Of a stretch of 64,000 nt of DNA, positions 20,952-34,129 are shown one piece after another. Within the stretch, counting starts at the first letter, position 1. Each line of letters begins with the position of its first letter. Location: the NCBI GenBank assembly GCA_964023205.1, contig OZ026837.1, forward strand, positions 15,353,479-15,417,478. Direction: 5' to 3'. A model generated the notes under the pieces. It did no database searches. It was not told the origin of the DNA and saw only the letters and a list, made by a program, of their open reading frames with translations. The stretch comes from Lutraria lutraria (Eukaryota; Mollusca; Bivalvia; Venerida; Mactridae). A program made the translations under genes and the position numbers.

Positions 20952-23900
20952 TATGTACAAAATATATATCACTGTCCGTGAGATTAGTCCAATACATTCT
21001 CAATCTTTAAATTTGTTACTACAGCTCAATTTTAACCAATTTATATCAGTTACCCTTCATGTCTTATTTATATAATTATCATTATACTATTTACACGTTT
21101 TATACATATTACCTCCCTTTTATTTTAATGCCTGCAACATGACCATTATTTGCCGATGCGTCTTGTGGCAACATCAGATTAAAATTGTAAGTTTCTGTTT
21201 CCTCAATTCTTCATCGTGTATGTGGACCTATGGTTTGTCAGATGTCTTAAGAGTTACTCATCTTGTGTAAGGAACTTGTTTAAGGTATCTGGCTTGGATG
21301 TGAGGTCAAATCAAGTTTCACCAATTTATAGATTTAAAAACTAAACCATAATGATATACTTAAATAAACCCACTGTATAAAATGCATTGCAAGTGATTTG
21401 AAACAAATATCATATTTCATTGGTCTTTTATAAACCAATATCGCACATAATTTTCATTTTTTTGAACAACGATAACTACTCTGTATTTAGGAATATATTA
21501 CAACAAATAGCCTTAAAATCACTACAAATGTATAATGCAGGGAACTGTGTCTCAGTTTTTTCATAACGTCCTCGTTCGTTAGGTACTTGACTTTAAAGAA
21601 ATTCCGTACCTAAAACCCCGCTATTTATTACGTAATACTCCATATATAAAAAATGAAAACAAGTATCAGAATTCTGAGACAACGTTCTCTAGATTAACAT
21701 TTCCGCTACAAAATACCGAAAACTGCTTTGAAATCCGTCATCAAATAATACGGCAATGTTAATTCGAAAATGACACATACTGTGTTTTTTCTAAGCTGAG
21801 CAATTAACAATTGAAGTGTCGGATCATTATCGTCTCATGAAATCAACTAAGTTGACGCACCCCTTTCAATTTTGAAAGCCAATCAAAATCGCTAATGTTT
21901 ACGGTTCAATAATTGAAACCACGCCCAGGTTTGATGTCTAGTAACAATTTTTTGTCATTAAAGAATTAATAGTATCATATCGTACCAATACAATGCGCAT
22001 TACGTTATTGATTAGGAAAAGTCGATAAAGGGGTGCAGTATTTATCGCAATAAAACACCATTCTTTAGCGTTCGGTTAGACTTTTTTGTTGCTTGGTATT
22101 AAAGTATAATATTTAATCTTTGAAAATAACGTAAAATATCATTTTACGTTATTTTAGCGATTTTAACCAATACGTTAAGGGTATCATCCACCAATTTCAG
22201 CATCATTTTCATATAAAGGTTTCCATTTATATGGTATTATTTTTGTGTTTTTCTTTCAATACTTGATTCACGTTTAACTGTGAGTCAGCAGTAATGCCAA
22301 GCAATACATTCTTATAAACATGTCTTTTGTGAATTCCAAGCTGGCATTACATTTCAAAGCTGTCCAATAAAAGAAAACAGATATGAAGTAAATATCGCTA
22401 AAGAAGTCACTAGCTCACTTGTGTAAAATAAAACATAGTAAATGAATAGACAAATGTTTACTATAACTTTGCCATGAAACTCTATATATCTTCGGCATAA
22501 CTTTAATAACATCACGCAATTTCTACGGGAAATTGACAGTTTGTTTTCATTATAGTCATGGAGAACAATGATGTAACTAATTGGACTCGTCTTACGAATG
22601 AATTGAACGGGGATAACTTGAAGGACAAGAAAAGGGAAACAGAATCCATAAGACACACATAGAAAACGTTTTATTTATGGTCATTTTCTAACTGGAGACG
22701 TTGGAATAGCCTTGATTTATTTGTATGAAGCGTGTTGATTCAGTCAGTTGATTGCAACAAAAAGTGCATTTGCACAAATACTGCGTATTGCTGAATAAAC
22801 ATTTCTTGTTGTCATTATTTGGACAAATTATGCTCTGAATGCAAATGATGGTAAATATACTAGTTAATTTTATATACGACCAACCCAGTCCATCAATATC
22901 ATTTTAAATAAAACATGGCCTTTAATCAGACGCGGCCTTAATTTTAAGGTTTAATTAAAACTGCAAAGTATCGTTCACGAAATATAGAACTGCCGGTATT
23001 GAAAGTCTTATAGAATAGACGCTTGTCTGTGTATGTTGCGTTTACGACCGATGGCAGTCAATATCAATGGAAACAGCACTAACCCGTTCCTATTTGCCCC
23101 ACTCAATAAGTAACTGTCGATTTTCAGATAAAACGTGTGGATCGAACCTTACAGATAAAATGAGCGTTCAGAATGCAATGCCATGTTTTTTTATCAATTG
23201 AAACGTAGAAACAACCATGTTGTCTTGGTCGTGAATCCGCGACATTATTTATATTTTTATCAGCAGACTTGATCCTACCGAATGAAGCATTGGTGACCGG
23301 ACGTTTACCCTTATGTACACGCAATGTTTTATAGGATTTACACCATTTATTGGCTTTTATCAATTCGTCAATTCCCGATGGACTATATTAACACCATTTT
23401 AATATATCAAACATATTTGCTGATTTACCATTTTACTGAATTTGTTAATCTATAATGAAAACAAAATCTGAAGATTTTTTTTTGTATAAACGAAATGCAG
23501 CTAACTGAGGTGTTTTCATACTTTATCCCTATGGTAAACTCAGCATTCAGTGTGGCTGTAATTGCTACATCTTATTTCTATCATTCCTTGAATATTTCAG
23601 CTAACTTTCACATCACTTTCAGATACTCTAGAGCCACTGAGTAGAAATGAACAAACAGCGATATTGTTGTCTCGCGTCTTCCTCTGGGGACATCTACGGA
23701 GCTGTTATTTCGACGTTCGGCTACCATTGTTATAAATGGAGGCCAAATTGACATCGACATTTATATGAATCCTGTCTATGAATCATTTTTATCTGTAGCT
23801 TTCTGGTGAATATTAATCCTTTGAAATAAACCGGCTTTGTCTCCGACATTCGCGCTTCAATGATGAGGATCGACATTTCTTCCAGCTAGATGTTTGTTGG

Positions 23901-25226
23901 CTTCATAACAGACGTGTTTGTAGAAATTGTGATGCCAAGCGACTGTACAATGTGTCAAATGTTTGTACACCGCTTGACTCGGCCATGTGTGATCAACTTT
24001 AACTTTATTCTAAATGAATACGTATATATTTGCCCGAACTGACTTGGTTTAATGTTTGATACCTATACAAAAGTCATTGATTTGTATCTATAGCATCAGG
24101 TTTGTGATTATTGTCCTTCATTATAATATAAATATTATTACAACCATTGGCTGACAATGGTGCTCTATCGCTTCGACTAGCATGTATATATTTGCCTATT
24201 TGTACTTCCAGGCGGTGTTTAACTGACTCACTATTATCAACCTTTAGCTGTACACGTTTGTAATTTCATATCTCCCCCGCCCTCAACACTTTCATTGATT
24301 AACGGTTAAATATTATTACCAGTCCATTTAAGTCACTGATAAGCTCGGGCGCTTGATGGTTCAAATGTGTCCTAGATTTTCAACCAGTCTTGGTATCCAC
24401 ATTTGTTTGTTAAACGGTCTAAAATATATAAAGTCCAATCAGTTAAGTGTAGTAAACATGTTTGGGCGTCTAATAGTATTGGAGATGTTTCTCATATTCA
24501 GCATCTTTGCTAATCTCATGATTTTTTATTTATTTTAGAAACAATGGTTGAAAACAATATTGAAGCACAATGAAAGCCACCCTTTAGTACAATGAGGGTA
24601 TACTACAAATTAAAGTTTGATAATGATCTCTTACTCAATACCTGAATAGTCCATATATACAACTATATACTAGTAATTTACAGAAATGCTACAATGGAGA
24701 TTTTTGTGTCATTTTTTGCACTCGCGTATGATGCTTGAATGATCAAATTTTAATCAAATTTAATCAACAATAGTATCAAAATTATGAAAAAAATCACTGC
24801 ATGCAATATGGCAAGTGATCCTGACCACATTTTAAAAAGTACTAGTAATGATGAATTAACTACTTACATGACGATCACTGACAAAGTATAAATATGAGTA
24901 TGAATGAAGAAAATAAAAGGATTCCGGAAAATCTACAGAACTTCTAACCTACACTGAAACAGTAATTAGCACATCTAAAATTTTTAGAAGACATTAACAG
25001 AAAATACTGAAATCTAAATGTCGAACAAATAACCAAATCTGACCGAGGCTGTCTCTAAAAATGGAAGATTACATGCAGATCCTCAAATCGGCTTACTAGA
25101 TAACTCAGAATGTTATGCTACTAGTTCGCGTGACGGTGTCAAACATCGCGTTGTTTCGGTCGTAAAAATGTGTTGTAAGTCCTCTTTGTAGAACCGCATG
25201 CATTCTGTATGTTGCAACCTATTTAA
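20952..25226. other. Unassigned AT-rich sequence
   Basis: About 4.3 kb with no supported gene. A family C fragment (AACATGGCCTTTAATCAGAC) lies at about 22912-22950. Minus-strand frames of 100 and 79 codons at 22354-22656 and 23124-23363 have no recognisable domain. A 34-codon ATG frame near 23646 is too short to claim. Confidence 0.45.
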
Positions 25227-25407
25227 AGACGTTTTCGGTAACTCAAAGAACTCAAAAAACGAGATCAGTGACCCCCAATTATTTGTAGCTTAAATTATTT
25301 CTGTTATCAAAAGCTTCTATTATGCAAAGTTTTAAAAAAATCATTGATCAGTTTTATTTTTTCCTATATGTCTATGTGAAAAATGTAGCGAACTACCGAA
25401 AACGTCT
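25227..25407. mobile_element. TTAA-flanked MITE family I, clean copy
   Basis: 181 bp with inverted ends AGACGTTTTCGGTA and TACCGAAAACGTCT. TTAA is directly outside both (25223-25226 and 25408-25411). The interior shares TCCTATATGTCTATGTGAAA and TTTCTGTTATCA with 9447-9694 and 14922-15130. No ORF. Confidence 0.8.
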
Positions 25408-25444
25408 TTAATATTCTAATCATATTATGAACAATTTATCTAAA

Positions 25445-25726
25445 GGCAAGCCCGGTTAGAGAGTTGGTCTACTGATCAAGAGGTTGTAAGTTCGAACCCC
25501 GGGCTAGTCTAACACTGTCCTTGACAAATTACATCATGTGTAAAATTATACCCCACCTCTGAACTATGTTGGGTAACTTGGTAGTAGTTTTGGGATAGAC
25601 TGGTTAGTACTGGTTAAAGACTAAATGAAATACAGGGAAGCTGGTTAGGGTAACTGCCTGCTACGATATATTAAGTGAAATAATGTTCAAAATGGCGTTA
25701 AATAAAAAAAAAGAAATCAAATAAAC
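25445..25726 (+). mobile_element. tRNA-derived SINE family 1, full-length copy
   Basis: Head GCAAGCCCGGTTAGAGAGTT, box B GTAAGTTCGAACCCCGGGCT, body with CCCCACCTCTGAACTATGTT and GACTGGTTAGTACTGGTTAA. The 3' end is AATAATGTTCAAAATGGCGT followed by TTAAATAAAAAAAAAG. About 280 bp. The body carries one extra TAAAGACTAAATGAAATACA segment compared with the 54.8-kb copy, and 12220-12498 has part of it. Confidence 0.85.
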
Positions 25727-26471
25727 AATTTATTTAAAATTAACGACAGTTTTGCTACTTGTTCACAAAAGATCTATTCCCAACTTTAGCCATATTTCCG
25801 CATAAAACGTTAGACATTTTATGTCTGATGGAATGATTTAGCACTCGTCTTTTATTTGGTGGTGTCTTCAAAATGTTCATAAAAATCCTCACATTTAACA
25901 CAAATCTTTGTGCGCGACAATAAAATGAACAGAACATTTCAGAATAAAATATAAAACATTCGTTTCCGTTTTCTTAATAAGATTAGATCGTTCGCCAGTT
26001 TGTAAGGCATTTAAAGAAGAGCAATAAAGAGCATTTTAGAAACTTTAATAAAATTTAGAATTCCTTTAAACCCAGAGAATCAATAATTGCCGCTCTTCCA
26101 AGTGCAGGCACCATTTTCAGTTATGATCTGGGTTTAGTTGCTAGAGAAGGCAACATTAAATACATTAATATCGCAAGAGCTTTCAGTCGAACACCCAGGT
26201 AAAACACATTCAATTAGCACGGCCTTGATAGACAGACCGGCAAATATGCTAAGTAAACCATAAGGTAAAGCTATGTTATAACTGACATCAAGGATGTACA
26301 AAATGTATTCTTAAATTAAGATTTTAAACAGAATTATATTTTGATACACATACATGTACATAATAATTATTTAAAGCCTTTTTTTACAACTTGTGGTTAC
26401 ATTATACTCGTACAAGTGTTAACATAGAGTGTTTATCGAATTTATGTTGTTATTTGTTCTCGTCTTTTTAA
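25727..26471. other. Unassigned AT-rich sequence
   Basis: Nothing recognised; a 60-codon minus frame is not protein-like. Confidence 0.4.
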
Positions 26472-26824
26472 AGCCCCATTAGCTTTTTGCTGTAGAAAAA
26501 TATATATGCAAAAACATTTAATCGCTGATATTATTGCAAGATAATTATTACTGACGAAACAAGCCCTTTTTCGTCTGAAAACACTCATTTCAGTGTGATT
26601 TTTGCTTTTGTAAACTTGGAATATGTAGAGCGCGTGACGTCACCTTACTACGTGTGCATAGCATGACTGCGGGAAAACTCAGGTGTTCTATAGATAGTAT
26701 TTATTTCAATGATATTGAAAAAAATACGATAGTAGTTTCGGAAACATTTTTTCTTGCTATAAAGTATGCACATGAGGACTAACAGAAACTATTACGACCA
26801 ATACATTTATAAGCTTATGGGACT
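26472..26824. mobile_element. TTAA-flanked MITE family H, GC-core copy
   Basis: 353 bp. Starts AGCCCCATTAGCTTTTTGCT and ends ATAAGCTTATGGGACT, with TTAA on both sides. The core GCGCGTGACGTCAC, then TACTACGTGTGCATAGCATG and ACTGCGGGAAAAC, is shared almost exactly with 60803-61168. No ORF. Because of its TTAA target it may be mobilised by a piggyBac- or Kolobok-type transposase; none is present in the window. Confidence 0.85.
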
Positions 26825-26828
26825 TTAA

Positions 26829-28442
26829 AGGTTACACATCAGACATACTCCATACAGAACAGTCAGATATGAAAGAATCCTTTTCTGCACCAAATCTATT
26901 GATTCTAATTTAACAGGTCGATTTCGGGATGGGTTTTATTTTGGGTGAGGGATTGGAGAAGTAGAATGTCAAATAAAGTTTGATTTTGACACAAAAAGTC
27001 ATGTGTTTTTTTCTATGAATCCGTTTTTTTATTGCGCGTTGCTTTCAAATAAAATTTACTCAACTTACAATCATCTCAAAACGTTAGCGCTGCCAAAAAA
27101 ATCAACAAGAGTGAATCGATTTAGCTATTGAAATAAGTAGACAGTACAAGGTTAATAACAGGTGACATTTTCTGTATGATATTAAATATTAATTCAGTAG
27201 TATTTGGTTTATTCTCATGAGAATCGACCCAAGTCATAGCCTTCTCCGTGTTACCACTTATCACAGTCATTAAAGATAATGCATCTATAAAGCTCAATCG
27301 CCAGGTTTGGTCGACGACAATACAATGTATACAGAGACATTCAAGCGTCCACCAATAAGACGGAAAAGACACGCGTAGTGCTACAAAGCAGTCTTACGCG
27401 CAAACCATTAAAAGCATTCGTGTTGACTTTATAATTTTATATCGAGGATGGCAGATAGTTATAAAAATGTCATTCTCTCGCTCACGCTGAATAAAACATT
27501 AAAACATAAAAAAATGAATCACACCAGGTATGATTATTAAAGCAGTTCCACCTTGCAGAAATCCTGTGCCATTTGTGCACTATTGGGACACTGACACATA
27601 ATTACTAAAGTGGTAATGATAGGAACATCAGATATCCCACTAAATATGGAAGAAACGAATCATGGAACAGTTGAATTTAATCACCACATGTTGGGGGTGC
27701 CAAATAAGTACAAGTATTAAAGTAGTTGACAAAAAATGAAACACCCATAGCCCAATTAGCATATTTTCCAGTCTTATATACAATCAGTCATGTTCTGTTA
27801 TTATATATGTCTTAGTCGCAATTCCTTGTTCTTTAATCTTTTTATTACTCAAGTGTCAGTCCCTGAACAATGGAGGTTAAAGTTCCATTGCTTAAACATA
27901 CTCTAGGTATAACACAATCACAAATACGACCATAAAATTGGAATCAAAAAAGGTAAAGTAATAGAAAATCAGACAGAATTGCCTTAATTATTTTTTCGAA
28001 ATAAATTCGAACTATATATTTATTCAGTTTTAAGTGTCACTTCGTTGATACTTGTACATTTTTGTAATTCATTAATACGCATTTTACTGTTTAATATGGC
28101 TTGGATTCAGTATAATCCTGAAATAAGAAAAAATGAATGCATTCTCATACTAGTATTCTATTAGTTGTGTTGTGCAACACGGGACATTTGATGTTCGAAG
28201 CAGAACGCTAATTTTTCATTTATAAAATATGGAACATACATAATAATGTACATTTTATTTCGTGCTAAACAACAAATGATATTTCATTTACACATCTTTT
28301 ACCTGAAGACGACAATACCTATATTTTCAGACCACTACTAAAAGCAATATTATAAAAAAAATATATTGCAAACATTAAAGGTATGTGTTAATCGATCTAT
28401 ATTCAGATTAACTAAACTGATTATTCTACGATAAAATACTAG
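26829..28442. other. Unassigned AT-rich sequence
   Basis: About 1.6 kb with no supported feature. The 83-codon minus frame at 27121-27372 has no recognised domain. Confidence 0.4.
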
Positions 28443-28597
28443 CACTGACTTATGTTGCGTATTTTCGGACATACTCATTTTCGAATACACGTATATAAAA
28501 CTCAGCATTTATTCGCGACATTTATGTATTCGCGAGGTATTCGATTCGCGAATATTAGCGAAAATAAAACTATCGCGAATAAAACCAGTTCTACAGT
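28443..28597 (-). mobile_element. TA-type MITE family E, likely copy
   Basis: The right end AAAACCAGTTCTACAGTA and an interior of repeated TTCGCGA / TCGCGAAT motifs mark a CAGT-ended MITE-like sequence. The left end (CACTGACTTATG) is degenerate. A possible second, more diverged copy is at 63400-63495. The open frame through it is an artefact. Confidence 0.45.
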
Positions 28598-28909
28598 ATT
28601 AGATTCCGATCCTCAGAATGAAAACAAGGAGTCCGTATCAGTACTGGTCAATAGAATCACTTGTTTTAATTGGATGAATAGAACTAAAGTGCCAAACCAT
28701 ATTGGTTGATTTCATGCATGGTTATAAAGTCGAGGCTGTCGTAATACTAATTTTCAAGACGAAAAACACCTACAGTTCTTATACCAAATCAGATCGTAAT
28801 GTGGTTACATCGTGAGCTTACAATACCCGTGCGTAAGATGTAAATCCAGAAAGTTTATAACATCATTAACACAGGGTATGAAAGAGAAAATCTATCCATT
28901 TACTGTTAA

Positions 28910-29215
28910 AGGCCCATTAGCTTTTTTAATTTAATAATATGGAACAATAGATCAAATGAGAGTAAAATAATTCGCTGTTAAACTATATTTATAAAATGCC
29001 TTACTTTAGCCACATCTTGTAAAAATGTTCCAAGACGCCTTTTTGCAATATCATTGAAAAAATACTGCACTACATTTCTATAATTATTTATGCACTTCGT
29101 GAATATCATAGAACATTTTGGAATGTTCTTTTTTTATAGATATTTTCACTCATAAGACATCTTTCGGGGTAAAATAAGACCTACTTTAATTCTAACACCC
29201 AAAAAGCATGGGGCT
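28910..29215. mobile_element. TTAA-flanked MITE family H, long AT-core copy
   Basis: 306 bp, AGGCCCATTAGCTTTTT to AGCATGGGGCT, with TTAA at 28906-28909 and 29216-29219. The right part matches 2520-2774, while the ends match the 26.5-kb and 60.8-kb copies: one terminal repeat with two different cores. No ORF. Confidence 0.8.
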
Positions 29216-29219
29216 TTAA

Positions 29220-30488
29220 TGTGTATTGAATCTCTCATCAATGAATCCATGCTTGTACTTGTGTAACGGATTCTAGCTTTAAGCAATGTATTCATTATTC
29301 AGCATTCATTCCTTTTTTGTTCTAAATTAATGACTAGAATTACTCTATATTTTGTTACGATGCATGTATTCCAATATCATGTTTCCGTTGAATACCAAAC
29401 GAGCAACAATTGATTAATGAATGCAATCTATTTCCCGACTTCTTGCTTTAATCTCGATTTCTACATGAGCAATTATGAATTTAACTTTAGGAGCGAATGT
29501 TTTATCCGGTCTTTGTTCCTGTGGAAAATGTTTTTTGTTCAGTTCATTCAAGGCTTTCCGTAATTGCATCAGAAGCTAAATGTGACGGAAACAAATACTC
29601 TATTATTAATAGCAAATTGCTAACAATTTACTACACGTGTCTTAAAAGTCAAATATAATTTCTGTTGGCTTCGATTGTACTGCCAGTTTATTGAACAAAA
29701 CACAAAATAGTTCAGGTAATTTCCTACTAAATATGTTTTGGAAGCGCAGGCATTTCCAACCAGAACAAAGCATTCGTTGCCCATATTTGGCATCAAAGGA
29801 TTTCTGCAACCTTTTTATGTCTTATAAATATGCATCAGGCTCATGTGTTTGGAAAATGTTCCAAAACGTTCTCCTCCTATTGGCTTATGTTTCTCACTTA
29901 TTTCATTTCATAGCTTCTATTTTTATGGCATGCTGATCATAGTTCAGTCCCTTGGGGGGCGTCTGTAGTTTAACAATGAATATGGAATACCATAATATTT
30001 GGCATACACGCGGTCTGCAAGAGTTCGACTTCAGTAAAGGCTTCATAGGGGACTCGTTATACGAAGACCTAATAGATTTTCTGCAGTAACATTATTGATT
30101 TGGACTGTTATGAAATATTAAATATTTCTTTCCTTGTCTTACCACGGCTTCATTTGCATTCAATGCATCAGCAGTATCCTTGTTAATTCTCTCCGCTTCA
30201 ATAACCTGTCTTACGTTGTCTGTGAAAGTGTTTTCATTGTTTTGAGAGATACGCACAAACACGTTCTAAGAACCAATGACGCCAGTTGCTATTTTTTAGG
30301 GTACTTTATCTCTACAATTTTTCTGAACCAACCAGGTTCAAAAACAATGTCTGTCAGAGAAAATACTCCACAATCAACTACCATCCATCATTAATATAAT
30401 CCGCATGTTTATACTTTTTAAAAAACCTCCCTTTTTTCATTACATTGGACTAAAAATGCTTTTTTGTTAGTTAGTTTGTTTGTTTATA
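29220..30488. other. Unassigned AT-rich sequence
   Basis: Frames of 81 and 86 codons at 29691-29936 and 30134-30394 lack recognisable domains. Nothing else is seen. Confidence 0.4.
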
Positions 30489-30722
30489 TCGAGTTTTATG
30501 CCCCTTTTCAACAGTCAGAGTCACAAGAGGCGGACAGTTCACCTAAGCATCGATCCTGGGAAGAACCAGTACTAGACTTCTATTATCTATAAACAATGCC
30601 TACTTTCTTACATAAAGAGTCATGGGTCGGTAGCGGGGCTCGAATCCACGACCCTCTATCAGTGAGAGGTTAAGTGATTTGAAGTAAGGGACCTTAACCA
30701 GTTAACCACGGAGGCGGGTCAC
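30489..30722 (-). mobile_element. tRNA-derived SINE family 3
   Basis: Minus strand: CCCGCCTCCGTGGTTAACTG (box A), then a long spacer and GTCGTGGATTCGAGCCCCGC (box B), then a body ending GACTGTTGAAAAGGGGCATA and AAACTCG. It differs in sequence from family 1 but ends in a comparable GTTGAAAAGGGGCATAAAA-like tail. Single copy in this window. Confidence 0.7.
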
Positions 30723-32782
30723 TAAAAATGCATACAAGCAAACGATATTGCTAAGATTATATTTTCTCATGGTCGATGTTTCCATATTAGGTATAATTTT
30801 TTTCCTGGCAATTTCTGGGTTTTGACTTAAATATTCCAATTGTTCCCGAAGGACCACTAAAGTAAGCCTCAACTTCAATAGTAATATATATTACCACCAT
30901 GTGGTTACACCTTAAATGAGATAGCTGACCTTCCAAATATACCCTAATGTACTATAAAATAATCGTTATGTATTATATACACATAGAATTAGGATGAACG
31001 CTATGGAGTAAAAGGTTTGTATACTCATATTGTTTTAGAAATGAGAATGGGCCACACAAGCAAAGTACAAAAAATGTATATATTTGGTTTCGTCAAGATT
31101 AAACTTGCAATAATAAATTTATTAGAAGAAATAGTATCTTATAGTTCGCTATGAAATTAGGAGAAAGTATCAGTAGTTATTGTACTCCCGAATACCACCG
31201 AGCAGCATTTAAATACGGAATACACTGGGCTTAATTATGATAAATATCTGTGCCTACATTCTTTCATTTCCGATATAAAGTTAATGATAAGAAGTAGATG
31301 CAGAATATCACTTCTATAAAGCTTAATTAGGTCAGTATTGCATCGCATAAATCGAAATAGATATGTTTACCGCAATCAACTAATGAACATATTTCTCTTA
31401 CAAAGGTCTTATCATATGAGCTAATCACAGTATTAATGATGTTATAAGTGCGGAGGCACTAGAACAATCAATTTGTTATTATTGTTCGCTATTGATTGTA
31501 ATGTCATTTGTTTTGTATCTGTCTGTTATTTATTCTTCTTATTTCACTTTTTTCGTTTCCTCGTGGGTAAGTTTGTGATTGTGCCCTCAAACTAGTTTAA
31601 ACTTACTGAGGCTTTGAAAAAGACAATTTTCTAGCAAACCGCTTCTTATCTCTATTTATAATTTAATTTAAAATGTGTACAACATCTATTGAAAATATGT
31701 CATAACGGCACATACTCTCGGAAAGTTCAAAGAAGTGAAATCTATACAATATACGACTATGCAATTTGCTGATATTCCCTTGCGGCAACTTTACAAAGCG
31801 ACTTAATGACAATATTCAGAGCTATACTCTATCGCCGTACGTACATTCCATATACATCATTCAAACGCATTATTCCAGCACTCAGACCTGTAAACAAATA
31901 TAGAGTTTGTTATATAGGAGAACATTGACATCCATATATATCATGCTAAACATTATGTTTGTCCAGAATAGAAACTTTGAATAATGGACAATGGTGATTG
32001 CTGAACAAGAAAATAGACAGGTCGCCCTATCATTCTGGTTGTAAACCAATAAACCATGAATACAATGCCTTTGTCTTTTCTCAAGTAATCAAAAGTTGTT
32101 TAACAAGATGAAATGATGATTGCTTCGGTGTAGAATCCTCGATTTTTAAATGTCAGTTGCTGGAACAAGGGTTTTAATAGATGTTCTCTCTCTTTGATTG
32201 CTGTATTATGATTATTTCATGCATTCATGGAAGTATGGTATTCGTAACTTCTTCTCTGAGGTGGTGTGTAGATTTCATTTGTCTTAAGAAACGATTACGC
32301 AATTTCAGGGTGACAGAAAACATTGCAAGGATGAGCGTTTTCCAATATGCCAGCAATTAAAGCAAACATATACGATCTCATATCTTAGTTTTCAGCATCT
32401 GTTTGTCGCTTGAGAAAACAATTTATGTCAATGTACAAAGCAGAAAATGTATTTTTTAACAGTAGAAGTGTAAAGAGTTTCGCATTAAGAAAGCAATTTA
32501 AAGGATTAAGCTGATTCTGTGTACGATTGTATTGTTTGTATACATCTCGTGTTTTACAGAATAGCTGATGCTAAACTTCCTGTTGTCTTGATTTCACGGT
32601 GCCCCTTTTGGTTTCGTATTGCCCAAATCTGCTTTTTGTCCGCCTGTTGCGTTTTATCTTGTTTTCACACAAAGCCTACAGTTACTTGTAATTCAAAACG
32701 AATATTCTTATACAAAATTGAAGATGCTGGTCAAATCAGTTCATTATATTCTTTCCAACAAATAAACAAAGTTTGTATACAA
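30723..32782. other. Unassigned AT-rich sequence
   Basis: About 2 kb with no supported feature. Open frames near 32519-32794 are short and AT-driven. Confidence 0.4.
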
Positions 32783-32893
32783 AGGTTTTGTTAAATTATA
32801 GTGTCATCCGCATTGAAAGGGCCAGCCAAGTTTGCTTATGTGACACCTGTCGTTTGTGCGCACAGTACCCCCCGAACCCACCCCTATACATGT
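32783..32893 (-). mobile_element. SINE family 2, 3' fragment
   Basis: AAAGGTTTTGTTAAATTATA, then GGCCAGCCAAGTTTGCTTAT and GTGCGCACAGTACC, align with 10604-10690. The tRNA-like head is absent. Confidence 0.65.
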
Positions 32894-34129
32894 ATGTAAA
32901 GTGTGCTAATTGGCAATTACACCAGACTTACTTTGTGGAGCCTGGCTGTAACAGATATGTTGACATTACCATGTCCTAGTGAATATACTGAGTGTAAAAA
33001 ATAATCCTTTCCGAGCACAGAAGGTCAATTTCTTCGTTGATAAGACGGTGAAATTGAATTACAAGTGATGTACCAGTTTTGTTGTCTTAGAGTCTTACAC
33101 CGTGTGTCTGTAAACATAAGCTGTAGTGAGAATTAATACAATTTGGCGTAGAATTAGGTGACTAAAAACCCTGGTGGATTAACTCAAATTCTGTTTGTGT
33201 AAAAAAAACGAATATCTCTCCATCGTAAGGACCGCATGCTGAACATTTTAAATTATTCTCTCTGCAGTCGTTTGCAGCAACAAATTTCAAGGGATTACAT
33301 TCCGCGTATTAGACTGGAAAACTTGGATAGCTTAATATAATTTTCTCAGAAACAGGTCTCGTGGATAACTACAATGTATGGCACAAAGAGACTGAGCCAT
33401 TACTTTTAATCTAGATAGCCGAATGCAATTCATTTCACGATATACACAGGATAAAATCTCTTTCAACACGAGCCGGTTCGTGTGTCACCATGAAGGATTA
33501 CGTTGTATCTATTTTTACAAACACAAGTAAGTTTGAGTATATATGCGTATATATTTGTTTGAAATATTGTCAAGAATACTAGAGTAGACTTGAAGTGTGA
33601 TGTGGTGTTGGGTCTTCAAACCAAATTCAAGCCCCTGAAGCTTTGTCACAGTCCGAATCAAGGCGGTACCCTTTCAGGAGGCAATGTTTTGTTGTCCCTT
33701 TCTTTGCATGGTCCTTTGTGCTGGAGGGTCTTGGCTAGGGAATGTTTGGTAATCTTGTTTTTCTGGGAATGCGAGAAATTCTGAATGTGTTTAGCCTAGG
33801 CCTCTTTGATAAATACATATATATCCATCGGAATCAGCTTCAACGGTATGTTTTAAAGAATTTAAAGCCCGAATGCATCGCTGTTTAGCAAAGAGTTATA
33901 TACAGATGATCATAGATTACTTTAATTCAATTGTATAAGGCCATCAGCCAACACACAATGATGATAATGATATACATGAAGATCAGTGTATCATTATGAA
34001 TTGTATCATGATAAGAAAATTATGAAACAGAATAAATTGAAGAACTTATACAATACAAATGTATCCTCAAACTTAAAACTAACAAATTTATAAATGTAAT
34101 AAACTTCAATCATAAAATAATTCTACTTA
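32894..34129. other. Unassigned AT-rich sequence
   Basis: No supported feature; a 64-codon frame at 33590-33784 has no recognisable domain. Confidence 0.4.

Noticed and set aside
20803..21075. 90-codon frame
   Set aside because: Starts inside the foldback element and runs out through its target duplication.
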